A DNA stretch of 64,000 bases. It comes from CAVUEG01 sp963740525 (lineage in GTDB: Bacteria; Actinomycetota; Actinomycetes; Propionibacteriales; Nocardioidaceae). The notes below the pieces were generated by a model. The model did not search any database. It saw only the letters and a list, made by a program, of their open reading frames with translations, and was not told the origin of the DNA. The position numbers were made by a program, and so were the translations under genes. The stretch covers positions 1 through 64,000 of the forward strand of contig CAVUEG010000001.1 of assembly GCA_963740525.1 (NCBI GenBank), written 5' to 3'. Every line of letters begins with the position of its first letter. Positions within the stretch are counted from its first letter, which is position 1. Below, in pieces: positions 41,935 through 51,225 of the stretch.

Positions 41935-44900
41935 GCCGGCTCGGCCTCGCGCAGGCGCTGGGAGATCACCGCAGACACACCGTCACCGCGCATCGTGACG
42001 CCGTACAACGCATCCCCGACCTCCATGGTGCGCTTCTGGTGCGTGATGACGAGGAGCTGGGAGGTCTCGCGGAGCTCTTCGTAGATCTCCAGGAGCCGAC
42101 CGAGGTTGGTGTCGTCGAGGGCCGCCTCGACCTCGTCGAGGATGTAGAACGGCGACGGTCGTGCCTTGAACAGGGCCACGAGGAAGGCCACCGCGACCAG
42201 CGACCTCTCACCACCGGAGAGCAGGGACAGCCGCTTGACCCGCTTGCCCGGGGGTCGGGCCTCGACCTCGACCCCGGTCTCGAGCATGTTCGACGGGTCG
42301 GTCAGGACCAGACGTCCCTCGCCGCCGGGGAAGAGTCGTTCGAAGGTCGAGTCGAAGGCCTTGCTGACGTCGGCGTACGCCGTGGCGAACACCTGCTCGA
42401 CCCGCTCATCGACCTCGCGGACGATGTCGAGCAGGTCTCGACGGGTCTTGCGCAGGTCCTCGAGCTGCTCGGTGAGGAACTTGTGCCGCTCCTCCAGCGC
42501 CGAGAACTCCTCGAGCGCCAGCGGGTTGACCTTGCCGAGCATCGACAGCGAGCGCTCGGCCGAGCGCAGCCGCTTCTGCTGCTCCTCGCGCACGTAGGCG
42601 ACCGGCTCGACCTCGTCGGGCTCGCTGCCGTCCTCGTTCAGGGGCGCCAGCACCGGGACCAGCTGGTCGGGGCCGTACTCGGCGACCAGGATGTCCGGGT
42701 CCAGACCCAGCTCGTCGAGGGCCCGCTCCTCGAACTGTTCGATGCGCATCCGCTGCTGGGTGCGTGCCATCTCGTCACGGTGCACGGTGTTGACGAGCTC
42801 GTCGTGCTCGCGTCCGAGGTCGCGCAGGCGGGTCCTGGCCTCGATGAGCTCCTGCTCACGGCCGGCCCGTGCCTGCTCCACCCCGGCCCGGGCAGCGGTC
42901 GCTGCGGCGACCGAGTGCTCCAGTCGGTCGAGCACGACCACGACGCCGCGGCTGACGGCCTCGGCGACCCTGCCCTCACGCATCAGGCGCTCCCGCCGGG
43001 CCACAGCGCGGGCCCGGGCGTCCCGCTCCGCCTGCGCGGCACGGAACAGCGAGTCGGCCCGTCCGTGCAGGGCTCGGGCGCGCTCCTCGGCCGTGCGCAG
43101 GGCGAGCCGGCAGTCCATCTCGGCCTGCCGGGCCGCCTTGGCCTCCTCGGCTCGGGCCTCCCTCGCCGAGGTGTCGGGCTCCTCGTCGGGGGAGTCCTCC
43201 GCCGCGGCGAGTCGCGCCTCAAGCTCCGCGAGGCCGGCCAGGTCCTTGTCGCGCGCGACCTCCGCCGACTCGATCGCCTGGGCGATCCGCTCCGCCTCGC
43301 CTCGGGCCGAGCGGCTCTGAGAGCCGTACATGGCCAGCTCCTCGGCGACGGCAGCCAGGGTGGCGTCGGACTCGTGCAGGCGGGCGAGAGCGACGTCGAC
43401 GCGGTGCTGGGCCTCGACCCGCTCGGACTCCAGGCGGGAGACCTCGAAGCCGAGCCGCTCGCACGAGCGGACCGCTTCGGCGAGAGACTCCGTGGCCTCG
43501 TCGACGGCTGCCTGAACCTCGAGGAGGCTCGGTTGCGAGGCCGAGCCACCGGCAGCGAAGTGCGCGCCGATCAGGTCCCCGTCGCGGGTGACCGCGGTGA
43601 GGTCGGGCACCTCGGCGACGAGTCGGCGTGCGGCGACGATGTCGTCGACGACCACGATCTTGAACAGCAGCCGGGACAGCGCGGCGCGCAGGTCGTCGGG
43701 CGCCTCGACCACGTCGGTGGCGTAGACGGCTCCGGCCGGAAGCCCCGGCCAGGCGGTGTCGTCGACCGACGCTCCGCCCAGCAGGATTCCGGCCCGGCCG
43801 AGATCATCGGTCTTGAGACGGGCGATCGCGCCGACGGCGGCATCGAGGTCGGTGACGGCCACGGCGTCGGCGGCACCGCCCAGAGCGGCTGCGACGGCGG
43901 CTTCGTACCCGTTGCGCACGGAGAGCAGAGCGGCCACCGAGCCGAGCAGCCCGGACACGGCGCCAGTGGCGGCGAGCAGCGCACCCGCCCCGTCCTTGCG
44001 GTTCAGGCCCAGCTCGAGAGCCTCCTTGCGCGCCGTCATGGCGCTGCGCTCGCGCTCGGCAAGCTGTGCCTCGTCGCGCGTCTTGGCCAGACGTTCCTCG
44101 ATGTCGGCCAGCGCGGAAGCGGCGCCCTCGTGCTCGGCGTCCAGCCCCTCCTCCCCGGCATCGAGGCCGGCGACCCGCGTCTCGAGGGCGGTGAAGTCCC
44201 TCTGGGCCCGTTCGGCCCGGGCCTGGGCCTCGGCCCGTGCTTGGGCCAGGCGACCCAGCTCGTCACCCGCGGCTGCGGCCCGGCTCCTGAGTGCGTTGAC
44301 CTGGCCGGTCAGCCGGGCCAGTCCCTCACGTCGGTCGGCGGCGGCGCGGAGCAGGCCGGCCACCCGTCGCTCCTCCTCGCCGTACGCCGCCTCGGCGGCC
44401 TGGCGGGCGACGACCGCCTCCTCGAGCAAGGTGCGGTTCGCCTCGACCTCGGTGCCGATCTCGGCCTCACGCTCCTGGATGCCCGCGGCCTCGGCTTCGA
44501 GCTCGTCGGGATCACGCCCGGAGTCCGCAGTGGCCTCACCCGCGGTGTCACGCGCGTTGCGGACCCGCTCCGCGGCTAGCGACTGGGTGCCGCGCAGGCG
44601 TTCGCGGAGACCGGACAGCGCGAACCAGTGCTCCTGGGCGGTGGCGAGCGCGGGGAGGTCCTCGCGCAGGGCTGCCTCGAGGCGGCTCTCGTCCTCACGG
44701 GTGCGGGTCAGTCCGGCCTCGATCTCGGCCCGGCGCCCCGCGAGCACCGACTCGTCGGCCAGCTCCTGCTGGAGCGCGTGCCGGGCGGTGGCCAGGTCGT
44801 CGGCCAGCAGGCGAGCGCGGGCGTCGCGCACGTCCGCCTGGACCACCGCGGCACGGCGGGCGACCTCGGCCTGGCGACCCAGCGGCTTGAGCTGGCGCCG

Positions 44901-45494
44901 GATCTCGCTGAGAAGGTCGCTGAGACGGGTCAGGTTGCCCTCGGTCGAGTCGAGCTTGCGAAGCGCCTTCTCCTTGCGCTTGCGGTGCTTGAGGACACCG
45001 GCCGCCTCCTCGATGAAACCGCGTCGGTCCTCCGGGGTCGCGTGCAGGATCGTGTCGAGCTGACCCTGCCCGACGATGACGTGCATCTCGCGGCCGATCC
45101 CGGAGTCGGAGAGCAGCTCCTGGACGTCGAGCAGACGACACGAGCTGCCGTTGATGGCGTACTCCGAGCCGCCGTTGCGGAACATGGTGCGGCTGATCGT
45201 GACCTCGGCGTACTCGATCGGCAGCGCACCGTCGGTGTTGTCGATCGTCAGCACCACCTCGGCGCGGCCCAGCGGCGGGCGCCCGGAGGTGCCGGCGAAG
45301 ATGACGTCCTCCATCTTGCCGCCGCGCAGGGACTTCGCACCCTGCTCCCCCATCACCCACGCGAGCGCGTCGACGACGTTGGACTTCCCCGACCCGTTGG
45401 GTCCGACGATGCAGGTGATGCCCGGCTCGAGCTGAAGGGTCGTCGAGGAGGCGAAGGACTTGAACCCCTTGAGGGTCAGGCTCTTCAGGTACAC
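41931..45494 (-). CDS. smc: Chromosome segregation protein SMC
   Basis: SMC is the condensin ATPase that organises the chromosome. The 1187-aa product starts at GTG 45494 (YLKSLTLKGFKSFASSTTLQ), has Walker A CIVGPNGSGKSNVVDA, long coiled coils (residues about 170-500 and 670-1000) around a hinge near 520-660, and a C-terminal head with LSLLSGGERSLVAVAFLVAL and YILDEVEAALDDTN. GAGGGGAG upstream supports the start. The thioesterase gene is translated from its end. scpA and scpB are not in view. Confidence 0.97.
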   Translation of the reverse strand: MYLKSLTLKGFKSFASSTTLQLEPGITCIVGPNGSGKSNVVDALAWVMGEQGAKSLRGGKMEDVIFAGTSGRPPLGRAEVVLTIDNTDGALPIEYAEVTISRTMFRNGGSEYAINGSSCRLLDVQELLSDSGIGREMHVIVGQGQLDTILHATPEDRRGFIEEAAGVLKHRKRKEKALRKLDSTEGNLTRLSDLLSEIRRQLKPLGRQAEVARRAAVVQADVRDARARLLADDLATARHALQQELADESVLAGRRAEIEAGLTRTREDESRLEAALREDLPALATAQEHWFALSGLRERLRGTQSLAAERVRNARDTAGEATADSGRDPDELEAEAAGIQEREAEIGTEVEANRTLLEEAVVARQAAEAAYGEEERRVAGLLRAAADRREGLARLTGQVNALRSRAAAAGDELGRLAQARAEAQARAERAQRDFTALETRVAGLDAGEEGLDAEHEGAASALADIEERLAKTRDEAQLAERERSAMTARKEALELGLNRKDGAGALLAATGAVSGLLGSVAALLSVRNGYEAAVAAALGGAADAVAVTDLDAAVGAIARLKTDDLGRAGILLGGASVDDTAWPGLPAGAVYATDVVEAPDDLRAALSRLLFKIVVVDDIVAARRLVAEVPDLTAVTRDGDLIGAHFAAGGSASQPSLLEVQAAVDEATESLAEAVRSCERLGFEVSRLESERVEAQHRVDVALARLHESDATLAAVAEELAMYGSQSRSARGEAERIAQAIESAEVARDKDLAGLAELEARLAAAEDSPDEEPDTSAREARAEEAKAARQAEMDCRLALRTAEERARALHGRADSLFRAAQAERDARARAVARRERLMREGRVAEAVSRGVVVVLDRLEHSVAAATAARAGVEQARAGREQELIEARTRLRDLGREHDELVNTVHRDEMARTQQRMRIEQFEERALDELGLDPDILVAEYGPDQLVPVLAPLNEDGSEPDEVEPVAYVREEQQKRLRSAERSLSMLGKVNPLALEEFSALEERHKFLTEQLEDLRKTRRDLLDIVREVDERVEQVFATAYADVSKAFDSTFERLFPGGEGRLVLTDPSNMLETGVEVEARPPGKRVKRLSLLSGGERSLVAVAFLVALFKARPSPFYILDEVEAALDDTNLGRLLEIYEELRETSQLLVITHQKRTMEVGDALYGVTMRGDGVSAVISQRLREAEPA

Positions 45495-45676
45495 AGGTGG
45501 TGCTCCCCTCGGGGTCCATGGCTGGTCCATGGCGTGGCCGGTCGGTCGCGCTGACGGCGAGGTTCCATGCTGGTGCCGTGGGGAAGGTCAGCGGCCACAG
45601 CGTACCCGCCGGAAGGGGCACCTCCCGGTAGGGGCACGCCCGGCGCCGGTCGGCTGCCGGAGCGGTCGAGCGAGGG

Positions 45677-47221
45677 TCAGCGGGGCGTGCGACCAGCCTG
45701 GACCCGGGCGCCGGTCACCTGACGGCGACGCAGGCCCACCATCGTGAGAAGTCCGGCGCCGACGAGCAGCATCGGGACCGCGTCTCGCGGCCAGCTCAGC
45801 CCGAACGGGGTGGCGGCCGACAGCGAGACGCCCGGCACCGCGCCGGTGGCGCTTCCCGGGAGGTCGACGCTGTAGACGTCGATGCCACGCACGGCGTCGA
45901 CCGAGTAGGCGATGTTCGTCCGCGCGGCCTTCATGCGCCCGTGGCGGTACACCGGGACCCAGTACGTGTCCCACACCTCCGAGGCGCCCCACGTGGCGTA
46001 GCCCCACGACTTGATGTCGCGCGGGTTGCGGACGTCGATGAACTGGGTGCCGCCGCCGTAGAACCCGGCAGCGACGATGCCGGCGGGGTTGTAGTCGAAC
46101 CAGTGCGCGGAGCAGAACGCGCCCTGCGGCAGTGGGAACGTGCCCAGGTCGGAGATCTCGACCTTGTCGAGGGGGACGATCGCACCGGGAGTGCCGTCCA
46201 GGCGCTTGACCCACCAGGTCTGGAACGAGCCTGCCTGCGTGCAGTCGGTCTGCTCGTAGTCCTCCTCGGTCACCAGGAGGACGTTGCCGTTGGAGACCGA
46301 CGGCTTGGCGCCGGCGACGAAGGCGTCCGCGTTGGGCCGGAAGCTGTTGTGGTGGATGAAGTCGTTCCAGCCGGGGTACTTCGGGTCGGTGCCCTTCCCG
46401 GCGTCACCGGTGGTCGTGACGACCTCGGGGTTCCGGGGATGGGAGACATCCCAGATGGAGCTGCCGTTCCAGCCCGTGTGCGTGCCGTAGCCGGCATTGT
46501 CGAAGTTCCACTTGTGCCCGCCGGTAGGCGTGGCGAAGGGCTGGACGCCCGCCGTGGCGGGGTCGCTGTCGACCTCCACGGGCTTGTTCAGGCGCCTGAG
46601 GTCGAAGATCGAGAAGGTGGTCCGGCTGCCGGCGGAGTAGGCGTAGCGGCAGTCGGCGCTGACCACGCAGGTCACCGTGTGGGTGCTGGTCGTGCCCGCC
46701 GTGCGGGAGCGGATGTGCGGGTTGGCCGGGTCGCTGACATCGACGATCACGAGCTCACGGCCGCCCGCGTTGACGTGTTGGATGTCCCCCGGCGACGCCT
46801 GGTAGAGGTCCACACCGATCATCACGAACCGCTCGATGCCGGTCTTGGTCCGTCGCTCGCCGCAGTTCATCGCCTCGTTCTCGAAGTGGAGGCTGGGCAG
46901 CGTGCCGAGGAGCGTGGGGTGCAACGGGTCCTTGACGCCGTACACCTTCACGGAGTCGAGGTTGGAGGTCACGAACAGGGGCGCGGTCTTCATGAAGCAG
47001 CCGGAGATACCCGCGGACCCGGGAACGGCCGCCACATGCCGGACGTTGGCACTGGTCACCAGCGGGATCTGCTGGCCGTCGCCGTACTGCGCCTGAGCGG
47101 CGCGGATCCGATCCAGGTCGCCGTGGGCCGAGGCCGTCGTGGCGGTGCCCAGAACGACCAGAAGTGCCGCCCCGAGGGCTGCAGCCGTGGTTGCCAGCGG
47201 ACGGCGGGTGCCGTGCTTCAT
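45677..47221 (-). CDS. Secreted, membrane-anchored LVIVD-repeat beta-propeller protein
   Basis: The 514-aa protein has a signal peptide (ATTAAALGAALLVVLGTATT, cleaved after ASAH-type ASA) and a C-terminal hydrophobic anchor (PMLLVGAGLLTMVGL) followed by basic residues. The body has propeller-like repeats of the LVIVD type (LVIVDVSDPANPHIR, FIDVRNPRDIKSWG, SSIWDVSHPRNPEV). Conserved His residues occur in FIHHNSFRP and FCSAHWFDYNPAG and could bind metal. Function is unknown. It lies downstream of a coiled-coil gene by 72 nt. Confidence 0.85.
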   Translation of the reverse strand: MKHGTRRPLATTAAALGAALLVVLGTATTASAHGDLDRIRAAQAQYGDGQQIPLVTSANVRHVAAVPGSAGISGCFMKTAPLFVTSNLDSVKVYGVKDPLHPTLLGTLPSLHFENEAMNCGERRTKTGIERFVMIGVDLYQASPGDIQHVNAGGRELVIVDVSDPANPHIRSRTAGTTSTHTVTCVVSADCRYAYSAGSRTTFSIFDLRRLNKPVEVDSDPATAGVQPFATPTGGHKWNFDNAGYGTHTGWNGSSIWDVSHPRNPEVVTTTGDAGKGTDPKYPGWNDFIHHNSFRPNADAFVAGAKPSVSNGNVLLVTEEDYEQTDCTQAGSFQTWWVKRLDGTPGAIVPLDKVEISDLGTFPLPQGAFCSAHWFDYNPAGIVAAGFYGGGTQFIDVRNPRDIKSWGYATWGASEVWDTYWVPVYRHGRMKAARTNIAYSVDAVRGIDVYSVDLPGSATGAVPGVSLSAATPFGLSWPRDAVPMLLVGAGLLTMVGLRRRQVTGARVQAGRTPR

Positions 47222-47293
47222 GTGTGCCTCCTCGTCCGCGCCCGATGCGGACCTCAGAGGCTCAACGACCGACCCGCGGGACGGTCACGGTGC

Positions 47294-47494
47294 TCAGACG
47301 GGCTGCATGCTCTTCTTGCCGCGCGACGCGAGCGTCCGCTCGCGGGAGGCGAGAGTGTCGTTCTCCATCTGAAGCCGGAGGACCATGGCCTCCAGGTCGG
47401 CCACGCGTTCGCGGAGCCGGCGGTTCTCCGCCGCGAGGCGGCCAGCGATACGGGGGTCTGTGCCACCCATGGAGCCGAGGAGGGCCTTGGCCAT
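47294..47494 (-). CDS. Small coiled-coil protein
   Basis: A 66-aa protein, mostly one helix (RIAGRLAAENRRLRERVADL, then MVLRLQMENDTLASRERTLA), with heptad-like Leu/Val spacing and a basic end. ATG 47494 follows a strong GGAGG with 7-nt spacing. A promoter at 47570-47598 precedes it. The role is unknown; it may act as a cytoplasmic adaptor. Confidence 0.8.
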   Translation of the reverse strand: MAKALLGSMGGTDPRIAGRLAAENRRLRERVADLEAMVLRLQMENDTLASRERTLASRGKKSMQPV

Positions 47495-47569
47495 GAATAT
47501 CCTCCGAAGGACAGAACTGGCGGGTCGGGACGCACGCCACGACCGGGGCCGGGAAGGGGGCCGTCTTCC

Positions 47570-47598
47570 AGAATCCCACCAGATCACGATTCGGTCAA
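47570..47598 (-). promoter_or_regulatory. Promoter of the coiled-coil gene
   Basis: TTGACC (47593-47598) and GATTCT (47570-47575) on the minus strand are separated by 17 nt. A start near 47563 gives a leader of about 70 nt before ATG 47494. The gap to mutM holds nothing else. Confidence 0.65.
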
Positions 47599-47616
47599 TC
47601 TGCAGCGCAATCGTCG

Positions 47617-48480
47617 CTAATCCGGTGATTTCCGGCGCCGCGGTCGGGGCTGGCAGGTCGGGCAGAAGTACGACGAGCGGTTCATGAACGCGATCCGCCT
47701 GATCGGGCTGCCGCATCGGTGGCAGGGCTCACCCTCCCGACCGTAGGCGGTCAGGGAGCGGTCGAAGTAGCCGCTCTCACCGTTCACGTTGACGTACAGC
47801 GCGTCGAACGACGTGCCGCCCTGGGCCAGGGCGGACGTCATCACGGTCCGTGCCGCTGCGAGCACCTCCAGGACCTGGCGTCGGGTCAGGGCCGACCCGG
47901 GCCGGTCCCCGTGCACCCCGGCCAGCCACAGCGCCTCGTCGGCGTAGATGTTGCCCACTCCGGAGATCAGGCCTTGGTCGAGCAGCAGCCTCTTGACGCC
48001 CGCGTGGCGCCGGCGCAACCGGGCCACGAACGCCTCGTCGTCGAAGAGGGGGTCGATCGGGTCGCGCGCGATGTGGGCGATCTCGGGCGGCAGCTCGGCG
48101 CCTCCCTCGGAGATCGACACCCCACCGAACATCCGCTGGTCCACGAAACGAAGCTCATGGGTCGCCGGGGCGGCGAGGCGGAAACGCACCCTCAGGTGGC
48201 GTTCGACCGGCGCGTCCGGGGGCTGCACCAGCAACTGCCCGCTCATGCCGAGGTGACCGAGCAGGGCGTCTCCGTTGTCGAGCGGCAGCCAGAGGTACTT
48301 GCCGCGACGACACGCACCGACGAGGGTCCGACCGGTCAGCCGGGTGGCGAAGTCCGCGGGGCCGGCCATGTGTCGGCGTACCGGGCGCGGGTGCAGGACG
48401 TCGACGCCGGAGACGACGCAGCCGAGGACGTGGGCCTCGAGCCCAGCCCGGACCACCTCGACCTCGGGCAGCTCCGGCAC
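47617..48480 (-). CDS. mutM: Formamidopyrimidine-DNA glycosylase
   Basis: MutM (Fpg) excises oxidised purines such as 8-oxoguanine. The 287-aa product begins PELPEVEVVRAGLEAHVLG, with the catalytic Pro (after Met removal) and Glu, keeps the HLGMSGQLLV wedge, the ISGVGNIYADEALW helix-two-turn-helix and the zinc finger CHRCGSPIRRIAF...CPTC. It ends 3 nt after rnc, in the order rnc-mutM-smc. Confidence 0.96.
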   Translation of the reverse strand: MPELPEVEVVRAGLEAHVLGCVVSGVDVLHPRPVRRHMAGPADFATRLTGRTLVGACRRGKYLWLPLDNGDALLGHLGMSGQLLVQPPDAPVERHLRVRFRLAAPATHELRFVDQRMFGGVSISEGGAELPPEIAHIARDPIDPLFDDEAFVARLRRRHAGVKRLLLDQGLISGVGNIYADEALWLAGVHGDRPGSALTRRQVLEVLAAARTVMTSALAQGGTSFDALYVNVNGESGYFDRSLTAYGREGEPCHRCGSPIRRIAFMNRSSYFCPTCQPRPRRRKSPD

Positions 48481-48482
48481 GG

Positions 48483-49205
48483 TCAGTCGACGGCGACGGA
48501 GGGGCGGGTCGCCTCGCGGTCGCCGATGGCGGCGTACGCGGTCTCGGCGGCCTGCTGCTCGGCTTCCTTCTTCGAGCGTCCGGTGCCGTGACCGAACAGC
48601 TCCTCACCGACCCGGACCCGGGCGGTGAACGTCTTCTCGTGGTCGGGCCCGTCGTCCTCGAGGACGTACTCGGGCACGCCGAGGCTGTGCTCGGCTGCGA
48701 GCTCCTGGAGGCTCGTCTTCCAGTCGAGGCCGGCACCGAGGCCGGCCGCCGCCTCCATCATCGGGTCGAACAGGAGGTGGATCACCCCGGCGGCGTTCTC
48801 GAAGCCGCCACTGAGGTAGACCGCTCCGATCAGGGCTTCGACGGTGTCGGAGAGGATCGAGGCCTTCTCCCGACCGCCGGTCGTCTCCTCGCCGCGGCCG
48901 AGCTTGACGTACTCCCCCACGCCGATCTCGCGGGCGACGTCGGCGAGGGCGCGCGCGTTCACCACCGCGGCACGGAGCTTCGCGAGCCGCCCCTCCGACA
49001 GGTCAGGGTGCGACCGGTAGAGGCTCTCGGTGACGACGACACCGAGCACTGAGTCCCCGAGGAACTCGAGACGCTCGTTCGTGGGAAGTCCGCCGTTCTC
49101 GTAGGCGAACGACCGGTGCGTCAAGGCGCGGTCAAGCAGCCCGGCGTCCAGGATCGGGTCGCCGAGCGCGGACCTCAAGTCGTCGTACGGCGACTCGTCA
49201 GCCAT
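48483..49205 (-). CDS. rnc: Ribonuclease III
   Basis: RNase III cleaves double-stranded RNA in rRNA precursors. The 240-aa product has the signature NERLEFLGDSVLGVVVTESL with catalytic Glu and Asp and the C-terminal dsRNA-binding domain (LQELAAEHSLGVPEYVLEDD ... KKEAEQQAAETAY). It lies 8 nt after rpmF and 3 nt before mutM. Confidence 0.97.
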   Translation of the reverse strand: MADESPYDDLRSALGDPILDAGLLDRALTHRSFAYENGGLPTNERLEFLGDSVLGVVVTESLYRSHPDLSEGRLAKLRAAVVNARALADVAREIGVGEYVKLGRGEETTGGREKASILSDTVEALIGAVYLSGGFENAAGVIHLLFDPMMEAAAGLGAGLDWKTSLQELAAEHSLGVPEYVLEDDGPDHEKTFTARVRVGEELFGHGTGRSKKEAEQQAAETAYAAIGDREATRPSVAVD

Positions 49206-49213
49206 GGACGGCG

Positions 49214-49399
49214 TCAGAGGACCTGACGACGCTCAGCCTTGGCGCCGTACTGGCCGCAGGCACCGCACGCGCGGTGCGGCAGGTGCTTGGAACCACAGGC
49301 GGGGTTGGCGCAGGTCACCAGCGAAGGGGCGACCGCCTTCCACTGCGAGCGACGGTGACGCGTGTTGCTGCGCGACATCTTCCGCTTCGGGACAGCCAC
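49214..49399 (-). CDS. rpmF: 50S ribosomal protein L32
   Basis: A 61-aa L32. MAVPKRKMSRSNTRHRRSQW is the conserved start. The four Cys residues in CANPACGSKHLPHRACGAC form a zinc ribbon, so it is the zinc-binding (C+) form. It is 2 nt after the DUF177 gene, the normal pairing. Confidence 0.98.
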   Translation of the reverse strand: MAVPKRKMSRSNTRHRRSQWKAVAPSLVTCANPACGSKHLPHRACGACGQYGAKAERRQVL

Positions 49400-49401
49400 G
49401 A

Positions 49402-50016
49402 TTACTCCTCAGTCGGGTCGGACTTGGTCCGACCGGTTGCTTCGTCGGTCTCTTCGGTCAACGCGGCGATCCGGGTGAGCCCCAGCCAGCGGGGATCGAT
49501 CGGTTCGTCGTGCTGGTGTGTCGGGTCGTCCGCCAGGCGAGCCCCGCATTCAGGGCACAGTCCCGGACAGTCGTCCTGGCACAGCGGCTGGAACGGCAGT
49601 GCGAGCACCACCGAGTTCCGCAGCACCGGTTCGAGGTCGAGCAGGTCTCCCTCGAGCCGGCTGACATCGAGCTCTTCGTCGTCCAGGTCTGGCGCGTGGT
49701 CGTCGTAGACGAAGAGCTCCTGGAAGTCCGCGTCGACCTCGTCGACGATTCCCTCCAGGCACCGCACACACTCGCCGTCGAGCCCGGCCGTAGCCGTGCC
49801 CGTGACCAGAACCCCCTCCATGACCGCCTCGAGCCTGATCTCGAACTCGATGGGCGACCCTTCGGGGACGCGTAGAACCTCAATGCCAAGATCTGCTGGC
49901 GCCGGTGAAGAGAAGGAGAACTGACGTTGCGACCCCGGGCGGCGGCCGAGCTCGCGTGTATCGAGCACGAGCGGCGCTCTCGGGTCGAGACTGCTCAGGA
50001 CTTTCACTTTCGTCAT
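49402..50016 (-). CDS. DUF177 (YceD) family protein
   Basis: A 204-aa protein of the YceD family, which is linked with 23S rRNA processing and L32 genes. CVRCLEGIVDEVDADFQE has the first Cys pair and CPGLCPECGARLADDP the second. The N-terminus is LVLDTRELGRRPGSQRQFSF. It is coupled to rpmF (2 nt). The exact role is unsettled. Confidence 0.9.
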   Translation of the reverse strand: MTKVKVLSSLDPRAPLVLDTRELGRRPGSQRQFSFSSPAPADLGIEVLRVPEGSPIEFEIRLEAVMEGVLVTGTATAGLDGECVRCLEGIVDEVDADFQELFVYDDHAPDLDDEELDVSRLEGDLLDLEPVLRNSVVLALPFQPLCQDDCPGLCPECGARLADDPTHQHDEPIDPRWLGLTRIAALTEETDEATGRTKSDPTEE

Positions 50017-50098
50017 CGGCGCACTACAGATCCATCCGGGAGTTTACCGGCATGGCCGGGCCGGGGACAAAATCGCCCCTCTGCTCGGCTCGGCAGGA

Positions 50099-50608
50099 TC
50101 AGCCCTCCAGGTGCTCCGGAAGGCGGATCGCGTCGATCTCCTCGTCGGTGAAGGCGTACCGACCGTTCTGGTGCGCAAGCCGCTCGCGTCCGCGCTTCAC
50201 CGCTTCGGTGGTGCGCTCCAGGGTGACCTCGAAGTTGGCCAGCTTGGACTCGACGTACTCGTCGATCTCCTTGCGCAGGCCCTCGGCCTCGGCCTCCGCC
50301 TTGGCGAGAGTCTCCTCGGCCTGGCGCTTGGCGACCTGGAAGACCTCGGTGTCCGAGGCCAGGCGGTCACGCTCGGACTCGGCCTCTCGGAGCAGCTGAT
50401 CGGCGGTCCGCCGCGCGTCGTCGATCACTGCGTCGCGTTCCGCGATCACGGCGGAGGCCTCGGTCATCGCTTGAGAGATGCCCTGGTCGAGGTCGTCGAC
50501 CAGGGCGACCAGCTCGGCCCTGTTGATCACGACCGACGCAGACATCGGCATCGACCGAGCTCCTTCGACCGCCCGTCTGATGGCGGCGAGCTTGTCGCTG
50601 ACGTCCAC
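50099..50608 (-). CDS. DivIVA-like coiled-coil protein
   Basis: A 169-aa, largely helical protein similar to actinobacterial DivIVA-domain or ATP-synthase-b-like cell-division proteins. SVVINRAELVALVDDLDQGI is the N-terminal motif; AEAEAEGLRKEIDEYVESKL is part of a long coiled coil. GTG 50608 was chosen (GGGAAGGGA upstream); an ATG at 50701 would add a stretch out of keeping with the family. It may link the cell pole or septum to other proteins; that is inferred. Confidence 0.8.
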   Translation of the reverse strand: MDVSDKLAAIRRAVEGARSMPMSASVVINRAELVALVDDLDQGISQAMTEASAVIAERDAVIDDARRTADQLLREAESERDRLASDTEVFQVAKRQAEETLAKAEAEAEGLRKEIDEYVESKLANFEVTLERTTEAVKRGRERLAHQNGRYAFTDEEIDAIRLPEHLEG

Positions 50609-50706
50609 GTTGCATTCCCTTCCCCGGTTCCGGGAGTTCTCCCGGAAGTCGCCCTCAAGTATGCCCGTCAAGGGCGCGGTCGTACGAATGAGCGTCCCCA
50701 CACGGG

Positions 50707-51201
50707 TCAGGGAGTGGCCTCGCGCCGTTCAGCCAGGCGCGTCCGGAGTCGCGCGAGCACGAAGTCGGGCACCAGCCCGGAGACGTCACCGCCGAAGGCG
50801 GCGACCTCCTTCACGAGGCTCGACGCCAGGAAGGAGTACTCCGGGCTGGTCGGGATGAAGACGGTCTCCACCTCGGCCAGGCTGGAGTTCATCTGGGCCA
50901 TCTGCAGCTCGTAGTCGAAGTCGCTGACCGCTCGCAGTCCCTTGACGATCGCGGTGATCTCCCGGTCCAGACAGAAGTCGGTCAGCAGCCCGGAGAAGCC
51001 CTCGACCGAGACGTTGTCGAAGCCGGCGCACGCCTCCTCGAGCATCGCCATCCGCTCGTCGGCGCTGAACAGCCTGCTCTTGGACTGGTTCACACCCACC
51101 GCGACGACCACCTCGTCGAAGAGCGCAGCCGCCCGGGTGATGATGTCGATGTGCCCGTTCGTCACGGGATCGAACGATCCGGGACACACAGCTTTGCGCA
51201 C
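50707..51201 (-). CDS. coaD: Phosphopantetheine adenylyltransferase
   Basis: CoaD joins ATP and 4'-phosphopantetheine in coenzyme A synthesis. The 164-aa product starts with GTG (51201), CPGSFDPVTNGHIDIITRA, whose NGHI contains the (T/H)xGH motif, and has YSFLASSLVKEVAAFGGDVS near the end. It is 24 nt after rsmD. Confidence 0.97.
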   Translation of the reverse strand: MRKAVCPGSFDPVTNGHIDIITRAAALFDEVVVAVGVNQSKSRLFSADERMAMLEEACAGFDNVSVEGFSGLLTDFCLDREITAIVKGLRAVSDFDYELQMAQMNSSLAEVETVFIPTSPEYSFLASSLVKEVAAFGGDVSGLVPDFVLARLRTRLAERREATP

Positions 51202-51225
51202 GAGGGCTCCTGTCGACGCGGCGGA

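Noticed and set aside
42039..44579. 846-aa plus-strand frame antisense to smc
   Set aside because: GC-rich codon bias of smc leaves the antisense frame open; the translation is low-complexity Arg/Gly/Leu and matches nothing.
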